The notes beneath the pieces are model-generated. The model was not told the origin of the DNA. It saw only the letters and a program-made list of their open reading frames with translations, and searched no databases. Of a stretch of DNA of 49,134 nucleotides, positions 27,125 to 39,100 are shown one piece after another (positions within the stretch are counted from its first letter, which is position 1; every line of letters begins with the position of its first letter). The DNA is taken from assembly GCA_903829015.1 (NCBI GenBank), contig CAIKOJ010000112.1, forward strand, positions 1-49,134, in the 5' to 3' direction. Source of the stretch: an uncultured Bacteroidota bacterium. GTDB taxonomy: Bacteria > Bacteroidota > Bacteroidia > Chitinophagales > Chitinophagaceae. Position numbers and translations under genes: made by a program.

Positions 27125-30100
27125 CTATCTTTCGATCACAACATGGAATAATCTGTTCTCTGTGCCTGTACGAACAGAAAGTAGGTACATTCCGTTAGAC
27201 AGATTCTTTTCGGTAGTAACCGTAGCTTTCAGTTCTCCATTATTGGTATTTGCCCCACCACGATAAACGATCTGACCAATAACATCTGTTAGCTCAATAA
27301 CAACTTCCTCATTTGCACGACCACCTATTGAGCCACTGATCATAAATACTCCTTTGCTCGGGTTTGGAGTTACCGACAACATGGTATTTACTGTAGGAAT
27401 CGTTTGCAAACCACTCACCTCCTGTACAGTTACCAAATAGTTTCCAGCCACCGTTTCATCACCGCATTCGCCCTGAACCATACACGTTACAGCATCCTTG
27501 TTAGCAAATGTGCTGCTCACATATGTAGCGTTGGTTGCGCCTGGCACCAATTCTCTATTCAAATACCATTGGTATCCCTGCACCGCGGCTCCATTATTCA
27601 CTTTGGCTGTGAGTTCCAGTTCATTGCCGGCAACAATTGCACCGGTTTGCTGAGGAGCTATCGTCACAGCATCCGGTTGAGGATTGACCATAACCGGCGC
27701 ATATACGCTAATGCTGTTCATACCATCAAATGTGGTGTAAGTGATAGCAGCAATACCTGCGCTGTTGCCATTCAGCTCACCGGTATTTTCATCGATAGAC
27801 GCAACTTGTTGGTTGCCGCTAGTCCATGTTCCGCCGGATATGCTGGCAGTTAATGTAGTACTCTTACCTATACACAACACTGTATTGCCCATGATCACAG
27901 CACTACCCGCAGGCGGCTCCGGACCAAGGTCACGTACGTTGAACACTGTATAAACAGTACCACATACATTGGTTACAGTATAGAAGATATTGCTATAGCC
28001 GATAGAAACACCGGTTACAATGCCGCTTGCAGAGCCAACTGTGACTATACCAGTGTTGCTACTGGTCCACACACCACCCGGCGATGAACTTGTAAGCGTG
28101 ATAGTAGCACCGTCATGTACCGAACTTGGCCCCGAAATGGTGCCGGCAACAGGTATTGGATTAACCGTTACACCCACACTGCCGGTCATATTGTTTACAC
28201 AGCCGGTAGTGCTGTTGGTTGCAATAGCGGTATAAGTACCTGCCAATGTCTGCAATCCGAAGTTTATTGCACTGCCTGTTCCGGATATTGCACCGGTAAC
28301 TGGTGTACCTCCCCTGTATAGTTTGTATGTAACGCCAGAAGTCGATGATGACAGACCCACTGCAACACCCGACCCACCTAAACAATAGCTACCACCACCG
28401 GTAACCGTAAACGCAGTTGGCAACGGATTGATAGAAACCGTTACAGTACCAGACATATTAGCTGTACAACCCGACGTTGGGTTGGTAGCAACTACTGTAT
28501 AGCTACCCGCAACCGTCTGCAACCCGAAATTAAGGTTTGAGCCAATACCCGCTACAGGGCTGCCCACTGGTGTGGCTCCGCGGAACAGCTGATAGTTTAC
28601 ACCTATCGCCGATGCTGCAAGACCAACTGCAACCCCTGTACCACCTGTACAATAGCTGCCACCGCCGGTCATTGAAACTATAGCAGGCGGTGCAGTAGTA
28701 GTAATTGTTGCATTGCCCGACATTGTTAAAGAACATCCTGTACCAGGATTAGTAGCCAAAATTGTATAAGTACCTACAATTGTCTGCAAACCAAATGATA
28801 GTGCACCACCTGTACCAGCCAATGGACTGCCCACCGGAGTTACAGAAACAGTAGTTGTTCTGACCAGTTGGTAATTGATACCTACACTGGATCCGGCAAG
28901 CCCAACTGTTACACCTGACCCACCTGAGCAATAAGTACCGCCACCGGTCAACGCAAAATTAGTTGGCAATGGCAGCAACGTTACTGTTGCGCTGCCCGAC
29001 ATATTATTTGTACAACCGGTAGAACTTCTTGTAGCAACTACTGAATAAGAACCACCGCCAGTCTGCAATCCGAAGCTGATAGCAGCACCTGTACCAGATA
29101 CCGCACTACCCACCGGTGAGCCGCCCAGGAACAACTGGTAACTAACACCAGTTTGTGACCCTGTAAGTCCTACCGCTACGCCTGTTCCACTGGTACAATA
29201 ACTACCACCACCAGTTAACGCAAATACTGTAGGCAATGGATTAACTGACACCGAAACTATTCCTGTCATTGTGTTGGTACAAGATGTCGAACCATCAGTA
29301 GCTATTACGCTGTAGGTACCGGTTGTTGTTTGCAAACCGAAGCTGATAGCTGAGCCTGTACCAGCAACAGGCGAACCAACCGGCGATGCACCTAAATACA
29401 ATTGATAATTTACGCCGATTGCAGATCCACTCAATCCGATGGCAACGCCTGTGCCACCAGTGCAGTATCCGCCACCGCCTGTAACGGTAAATGCTGCAGG
29501 CAATGCGGTAACGCTTACTGTCGCACTTCCTGTCATGTTGCTGGTGCAAGAGCTTCCGAGGTTAAGCGCAAGCACAGTATAAGTACCTGCCGTAGTCTGA
29601 AGACCCAGGCTAAGAGCAGTGCCTGTACCACTTACTGGGCTACCTACTGTGGTTACACCCAGATATAATTGATAAGTGACACCAATATCTGAATTGCTTA
29701 CTCCTACTGCAACGCCAGTACCACCTGCGCAATAGCTACCTCCACCTGTAACCGAATAAACAGTCGGTAATGATGTACCTGTTACAGTCGCACTACCGAT
29801 CATACTGCTTACACAAGATGTAACAGCGTTTGTTGCCACTACAGTATATGTACCTAGTACGCTAAATCCACCAAAATCCAATATTGCGCCTGTACCCGCA
29901 ACCGGGCTGCCCACTGGCGAAGCACCATTGAACAACTGATAATTAACACCTGAGGTAGAGTTGTTCAGGTAAATGTGAACACCTGGTCCTGAGCAGTAGC
30001 TGCCTCCACCGGTTACTAAAAACGTAGTTGGTAGAGCGTTCACAGTCACCGTAACACTTCCTGTCATATTATTCGTACAAGTTGTAGATGTATTGGTTGC

Positions 30101-33100
30101 AACTACGGAGTAAGTACCGCCGGTAGTTTGAAGACCAAAGCTAATTGCAGACCCTGTTCCTGCAACAGGGCTACCTACAGGTGTTGCGCCATTAAATAAC
30201 TGATAATTTACACCAGTTGCCGAGTTGGCTAATCCAACTGCAACACCGGTACCACCCGAGCAATAGCTACCTCCACCTGTAACTGTAAATGCTGTTGGCA
30301 GCGGATCGATCGAGATCACTACGCTTCCCGACATAGTAGCCGTACATGAAGTACTTGTGCTGGTTCCAACAACTGTATAGGTACCTGCAGTTGTCTGCAG
30401 TCCGAAACTCAAAGCTGAACCCGTACCTGCAACCACACTACCAACTGCCGTAACTCCGCGAAATAATTGGTAGTTAACACCTGAAGAAGAAGAAGATAAG
30501 CCTACGCTCAGGCCTGTTCCGCCAGAACAATAGCTACCTCCACCGGTCACTGTAAAAGTAGTAGGTGTTGCGTAGTTGCTCACTGTTGCAGTACCAGACA
30601 TTGTATTTGTACAACCTGCTGCGTTTGTAGCAATAACAGTATAAGTTCCTGCTGTTGTCTGCAATCCAAAGCTTCCACTTGTACCGGTGCCAATAACCGG
30701 ACTGCCGGTTGGCGTAGCGCCAACATATAGCTGGTAGCTAACCCCTGACTGAGAAGCAGCAAGGCCAACCGCAACACCGGTTCCACCAGGGCAGAATGTT
30801 CCACCGCCCGTTACCGATACGATCGCGGGTAAAGAACTGATAGACACAGTAGCACTACCGCTCATGGTACGTGTACAGCCTGTAGAACTATTTGTAGCCA
30901 CTACAGTAAATGTAGACGCTACTGTCTGTAGACCAAAGCTGATGGTTGAGCCCGTACCCGCAACCGGACTACCTACTGCCAATGCTCCGTTGTATAACTG
31001 ATAACTTGTTCCAGCATCTGAATTAGATAAACCTACTAAAGAACCAGAGCCACCAGCACAATATGCACCGCCACCTGTAACTGTGTACAAGGTTGGCAAA
31101 GGACTTACTGTAATTGATGCGCTTCCGGCCATAGAATTAGTACATCCGGTTGATGTTGTTGTAGCTGTTACGGTGTATGTGCCGGCCGCAGTTTGCAATC
31201 CGAACGTAATAGCTATTCCCGAACCTGAAACCGGGCTACCAACAGCAGATGCGCCATTGAATAATTGATAATTTACGCCTGTTTGTGAGCTGGCAAGTCC
31301 AACAGCTACGCCTACCCCACCCGAACAATACGTGCCACCGCCAGTCACGGTAAAGGCTGTCGGTAATGAGTTAACCGAAACCACCGCTGAGCCTGTCATA
31401 GTATTTGTACACCCTGTAGAAGGATTAGTAGCAATAACGGTATAAGTACCCGCCGTTGTCTGCAGACCATAATTGATTGTTGTGCCTGTGCCTGTTACAG
31501 GGCTACCTACAGGCGTTGCACCAATCATCAACTGATAGCTGATACCTGATGCAGATCCTGAAAGTCCAACAGCAACACCGGTTCCGCCGGAGCAGTAGCT
31601 GCCACCGCCGGTAACTGTAACAGGTGCAGGCAGCGGATTAACCGATACAACTGCACTGCCCGTCATATTGTTGGTGCAGCCTAAAGAAACGTTTGTACCA
31701 ACTACGGTATAAGTACCAGCTGTAGTCTGCAAACCAAAACTAATTGCTGACCCTGTTCCTGAAACTGCGCTACCGACCATGGTTACACCACGGTAAAGTT
31801 GATAATTTATACCTGCATCAGAACTTGCAACACCTATTGCAACACCTGTACCTCCCGAGCAGTAGCTTCCGCCTCCGGTTACAGTATACGCTGTTGGCAG
31901 CGTAGCAGTGGTGATCACTGCACTGCCCGACATATTGTTGGTACATGAAGTGGTAGCATTAGTGCCCACAACGGTGTAGTTGCCAGCAACTGTGAATGCA
32001 CCGAAATCAAGCCCACCGCCCGTTCCAGATAGAGGACTGCCAACTGGTGACAGATCTCGTAATAACTGATAATTAATTCCAAAATTCGAACCACTAAGCA
32101 ATACATGATAGCCTGCACCTGAGCAGTAAAGCCCGCCGCCACTAACAGTATAAACAGTAGGTAATGAATTTACAGTAACGATCACGCTACCACTCATTGT
32201 GCTTGCACAGCCGGTGGTTGCACTTGTAGCTACCACTGTGTATGTTCCTCCTGTGGTCTGCAATCCGAATGTGATTGCAGAACCTGTACCTGCAACCGGG
32301 CTACCAACTGATGATGCGCCCCTGAATAACTGATAGTTGATACCGGCATCTGAATTGCTCAAACCAATTGCCACACCAGTTCCACCAGAGCAATAGCCGC
32401 CACCACCGGTAACCGTATAAGTAGTTGGCAATGGATTAACAGTAATTGTAGCACTGCCCGACATCGTTGCAGTACAGCCACTTGAACCGCTTGTAGCAAC
32501 CACAGTATATACACCTGCCACCGTCTGAGCACCAAAGCTCAGCGCCGAGCCGGTACCTGACAACGTTGTACCAACAAGCGGTGAACCGCCACGATATAAT
32601 TGATAAGTAAAGCCTACATCTGAACTGCTTAGGCCTACAGCAAAACCTGAACCACCTGAGCAGTATGTACCGCCACCTGTTACAGTGTAAGATGTAAGAG
32701 CACCGTAAACGGTAACAACTGCACTACCCGACATATTATTTGTACAGCCCGAAACAGGATTGGTAGCAACAACTGTATAGGTTCCTGCAACTGTCTGCAA
32801 TCCAAAGCTCAGTGAAGAGCCAACACCTGCTACCGGACTACCAATAGTGGTGACACCTCTGAACAACTGGTAATTAACGCCTGTTGCCGATGCAGCCAGT
32901 CCTACCGCAACACCGGTACCACCCACACAATATGGGCCACCGCCTGTTACAGCTACAATGGCTGGTGAAGTGAATGCTGTTACTGTTACACTGCCAAGAA
33001 TATTACGTACACATCCGGTGGTTGCGTTAGTAGCCACCACTGTATACGAGCCGGAAACAGTTTGAGGACCGAAGCTTACCGCTGATCCTGTACCTGCAAC

Positions 33101-36100
33101 CGGGCTGCCGGTCGGAGTTCCACCTACATATAACTGGTAATTCACACCTACGTCTGAACCACCCATGCCGATAGCAACACCCGTTGTACCTGAGCAGAAG
33201 CTGCCGCCACCTGTTATAGAAAAATTATTTGGTAACGGATTTGCTACTACTATTGCACTTCCTGTCATTGTGTTGGTACAAGTAGTAGAAGGATTCGTTC
33301 CTACAACTGTATAGGTACCGCCCGTAGTCTGCAATCCAAAGCTTAATGTGCTGCCGGTTCCCGCTAGCGGACTGCCAACCGGACTTGCACCATTAAACAA
33401 TTGATAATTGATACCTGTCTGTGATCCTGACAAACCAACTGCAACACCTGTACCCGTAACACAGAAACTACCACCACCGGTAACATTAAATAGTGTAGGT
33501 AGTGAATTAATAGAAACTACAGCTGAACCGCTCATGCTGCTTGTACATGATGTGGTTGCATCAGTTGCAACGACGGTATAAGTACCTGCTGTAGTTTGCA
33601 AACCAAAGCTGATTGCAGAACCGGTACCTGCAACCGGGCTGCCAACTGTAGATACCCCTAAATATAATTGATAATTAACTCCACTTTGCGAACTAGCAAG
33701 TCCTACGGCAACACCGGTACCACCCGAACAATAAACGCCACCACCCGTAACAGCATAAACTGTAGGATTAGCATTTACTGTAACTACGGCGCTCCCGGTC
33801 ATGTTGTTGCTACAAGAAGAAGACGCAACAGTGGCTACTACGGTATACGTACCACCGGTAGTCTGCAATCCAAAGCTGATAGCAGCACCTGTACCGGCAA
33901 CCGGACTACCTACCGGACTTGCACCATTAAATAACTGATAATTAACCCCTGTTGTAGAGTTGCTTAAGCCCACTGCAACGCCTGTTCCACCAGAGCAATA
34001 TGAACCACCACCAGTCACAGCAAATGCTGTTGGAAGCGCATTGATAGTTACAACTGCACTGCCACTCATGTTATTTACACAACTTGTAGCAGTAGTTGTA
34101 GCAACCACTGTATAAGTACCAGCTGCCGTCTGCAGTCCGAAGCTAATGGCGCTGCCTGTGCCGGCAACCGGGCTGCCAACTGTAGATACTCCCAGATATA
34201 GCTGATAATCAACCCCCAACTGAGAATTGCTTAACCCTACTAAAGAACCTGAACCACCACTGCAATAACCACCGCCACCGGTAACCGTATAAATTGTTGG
34301 GCTTGAAAGAACAGTAACAACTGCACTACCCGTCATATTAGCAGTACAAGTTGTCGCAACGTTTGTAGCTACTACTGTATAAGTACCTCCTGTTGTCTGC
34401 AATCCAAAACTAATTGCAGCACCGGTACCGGCAACTGCAGTTCCCACAGGAGTTGCACCATTAAATAACTGATAATTGAAACCAATCACAGAATTGCTCA
34501 AACCAACCGCCACACCTGTACCACCGGCGCAATAACTTCCGCCGCCTGTAACTGCAAATGCAGTTGGAGCAGGGTTGATGGTCACAACAACACTGCCACC
34601 CATATTATTTGTACACAGCGTAGTTGAATTAGTTGCCACTACTGTATAAGTACCGGCAACCGCCTGAGGTCCGAAACTAATAGCAGAACCCGTTCCCGGA
34701 ACCGGACTACCAACCGGGGTTGCCCCTCTGAATAATTGGTAATCTACACCTGATTGCGAAAGACTCACCCCAACTGGCGAACCAGACCCACCCGCACAAT
34801 AAACACCACCACCGGTTACTGAATAAATTGCAGGTAATGGATCAATTGATATTACAGCACTGCCGGTCATAGCCGCAGAGCATCCTGTAGTATTATTTGT
34901 TGCGATAACAGTATATGTACCCGCACCTGTTTGCAATCCAAAGCTTATTGCTGCTCCGGTACCCAATACAGGGCTTAATATTGCTGATGTTCCATAAAAC
35001 AGTTGGTACCTAACGCCAACAGTTGAGCTTGCAAGGCCAACAGCAACACCGCTACCACCTGCACAATAACTTCCTCCGCCGGTCATTGAAAACGCTGTCG
35101 GCCCTGCTACTGCTGTAACCAGTGCAGTACCAGACATATTGCTTACACAGCTGTTTACAGTATTTGTAGCAGTAGCAGTATAAGTACCGGCCGCAGTTTG
35201 TAAACCAAAGCTAAATCCGGAACCAACACCCCATACCGGGCCGCCTACAGGCGTAGCACCAAGGTAAAGCTGGTACTGTATCCCAACAGCAGATCCGGCC
35301 ACCCCGACGTTTACACCTGGTCCGCCGGAGCAGACTGAGCCACCGCCCGTCATTGCTACAACAGCCGGTGATGTAAGAATTGTAACAGTAGCTGTACCTG
35401 TCATGGTACTCACACAACCATTTGAGAGGTCTGTAGCCTGAATAGTATACCCTCCCGTGATATTTCTAAAACCAAAATTCAGTGACGAACCGGTACCTGC
35501 CATTGAACTGCCTGAAAGAGTTAAACCTCTGTATACCTGGTAATCAAAACCAACATCTGAATTGGAAAGACCAACCAACACACCCGATCCTCCCGAGCAA
35601 TACGGACCGCCACCTGTTACTGTATAAACTGTAGGAATCGGATTCACTGACACCTGCACAGATGCAGTATTTACACAACCTGCAGCATTCGTACCCGTTA
35701 CAGTGTATATTGTTGTAACTGTTGGAGATGCTACCACACTAGTGGCTGTTGTTGAAGAAAGTCCGGCTGATGGACTCCATGTATAACTAACACCACCGGT
35801 ACCTGTAAGGGTAGTTGGCGAAGCTAAACAAATTGTAGTGTTGGAACCACCGCTTATGGCTGGAGATGGATTAACTGTTACAGGTGCACCAACTTCGCTA
35901 CAGCCCAGATTGTAAGTGATCAATGAAGTGCCCGATGAAACACCGGTTACTACACCTGAAGTTGAATTCACAGAGAAATTGGCACTCAAAGTAGACCATG
36001 TACCAGCAGGTACAGAGTTACTGATCGTAATGCTCGACGCCACACATACCGGTGCATTACCCGAGAAAGTTCCCGGCACTACGCCGCTGATAGCATTACA

Positions 36101-39100
36101 ACTTCCAATACCGCCTGATACGAAGTTTGAAGTCGCACCTGTTAGTCCAAAATTCTGGAAGGCACCACAATTGGAATTTCCACTATAATCAAATGCATTC
36201 AGGATACTTGTGTTATTTCCGCCGGCCACACCCTCATTAAAACGGAAGTACGCTATAAGATTTGTCTGTTGTGGAACGTCGCAATTCATGCTGGCAGCGA
36301 TCTGAGGCTGAGTACGGGCAACATCCCAAATCCTAACCTCATCTATCGTTCCGTCGAATGTAAATGCAGATGAATAAGCACCGATCTGAATATTGCCACT
36401 TGTGTATCCGGAAACTGCACTATTTGATGCCACAAGAACACCATTTTTATATAGGTTCATGGTATTAGTAGGCTGATCGTACGTAACGGCAACGTGTACC
36501 CACTGACCTGCAGTCAGAACACCAAGGTCTGAAACATCAGGAGCACCACCGGAATAGTTGTTGGCTGCAGCCAACGAGCCACTTGAAATGAAAAATGGAA
36601 AGTTAGGGGCAGAAATTATGTTACCACCCAGACTGTTCGGATATATCCAGGCTTCCTTGGTATAAGAATGATTGGATGTCAATAATGAACCGAGGTCAAT
36701 ATAGTCATTCACGCCATCGAAATTCAATCCATTAGCCGAAGAGTTTACTGTCACACTTGTAGTCGCATAACATCCAGTAGGCATTGTATATGATATAGTT
36801 GAAGTACCCGGAGTAACACCGGTTACCACACCCGAAGTACTATTGATTGTTGCAACTGTTGGGTTGGTCGAAGACCAGGTGCCACCAGCTGTTGCATCAG
36901 ATAGTGTTGCCGAAACTGCTGTCGACAATACAGTAGAGCCAGTTATCGCCGCAGGAGTTGGATTAACACTTACTAATACAGTCGCATCATTTGTACAACC
37001 GTTAGCATCTGTCCCTGTTACAGTATAAGTAATTGACGAAGCTGGATTGGCAGTTACCGGAGTTCCGGTTGTAGCCGCTAATGATGTACCCGGAGCCCAT
37101 GTGTAAGAAACAGCACCTGAAGCCGTTAAAACCGTTGAATTACCAGAGCATATTGTAACACCTGCACTAGCCGTTACGGTAGGCAATGCATTTACTGAAA
37201 CTGTTACTGAAGCTGTATTCACACACCCGTTTGCATCGGTACCGGTTACTGTATAAGTGATCGTTGATGACGGATTGGCCGTTACAGGTGAACCCGCAGT
37301 AGAAGAAAGCGATGTACCTGGTGCCCATGTATAGCCCACCCCTCCAGTTGCCGTCAATACTGTTGAAAATCCGTTACAGATTACAACATTTGATCCACCA
37401 CTGATTGTTGGCAATGGATTAACGCTAACAGTTACAGTCGCCGTGTTTACGCAGGTATTTGCGTCAGTTCCGGTTACTGTATAAGTTATTGTTGATACCG
37501 GATTCGCGGTAACCGAAGCTCCGACTGTTGAAGAAAGTGATGTGCCTGGTGCCCATGTATAGCTTACGCCTCCGGTTGCTGTTAAACCGGTTGAAGCCCC
37601 TGTACAAATAGCAACACTAGATCCGCCGCTGATCGTTGGCAATGGATTTACACTCACCATCACCACCGCAGTATTTACACATCCGTTAGCGTCTGTCCCG
37701 GTTACGGTATAAGTGATTGTCGATGAAGGATTTGCTGTAACAGGTGATCCGGTTGTTGCAGACAACGATGTGCCGGGAGCCCATGTATAAGTTACGCCGC
37801 CGGTTGCAGTAAGCACTGTCGAAGAACCGTTACATATAGTTACATCAGAACCACCGCTGATCGTTGGCAACGGATTAACACTAACTGTAACATTTGCCGT
37901 GTTCACACAACCATTGGCATCTGTACCCGTTACAGTATATGTAATGGTAGAAACCGGATTTGCCGTAACCGACGAACCGGCAGTAGAAGAAAGAGAAGTA
38001 CCGGGAGCCCATGTGTAGCTTACACCTCCTGTTGCTGTCAGTACTGTTGAAAAACCTGTGCAGATAGCAACATCTGAGCCGCCGCTAATCGTCGGTAATG
38101 GATTTACGCTAACAGTTACGGTCGCCGTGTTCGCGCAGGTGTTTGCGTCTGTTCCCGTTACAGTATATGTAATGGTAGATACTGGATTCGCTGTAACCGA
38201 AGATCCCACTGTTGAAGAAAGAGATGTTCCGGGAGCCCATGTATAGCTTACACCTCCTGTTGCTGTTAATACTGTTGAAGCTCCTGTACAGATCGCAACA
38301 CTAGATCCACCGCTGATCGCTGGCAGAGGATTTACGCTCACCATAACGGTTGCTGTGTTCACACATCCGTTTGCGTCTGTGCCTGTAACTGTATAAGTAA
38401 TTGTCGATGTTGGGTTAGCAGTAACCGAAGCACCAACTGTTGAAGACAAAGACGTTCCCGGCGCCCATGTATAACTTGTACCGCCTGAAGCCGTGAGTAC
38501 GGTCGACGTACCCGTACATATAGTAACATCAGAACCACCGCTGATCGTTGGCAATGGATTCACACTTACAGTTACACTTGCCGTATTTACACAGCCATTG
38601 GCATCTGTACCGGTTACTGTATATGTAATGGTCGAAACCGGATTTGCCGTAACCGGCGAACCCGCTGTTGAAGAAAGTGAAGTACCCGGAGCCCACGTGT
38701 AACTTACGCCTCCGGTTGCAGTCAACGCAGTTGAAAACCCTGTGCATATGGCAACATTTGAGCCTCCGCTTATTGTAGGTAATGAATTAACTGTAACAGT
38801 AACTGTTGCTGTATTCACACATGTGTTAGCATCTGTTCCTGTCACGGTATAAGTGATCGTTGATACCGGATTTGCTGTAACAGAAGCCCCTGTAGTTGCA
38901 GACAACGCAGTACCCGGCGCCCATGTATACGTCACACCACCCGATGCTGTCAATACTGTAGATGCCCCTGTGCATATCGCAACGTTCGAACCTCCGCTGA
39001 TTGAAGGCAGTGGATTTACACTCACCATTACAGACGCTGTATTAATACAACCGTTTGCATCTGTGCCGGTAACTGTATAAGTAATAGTTGATGAAGGATT

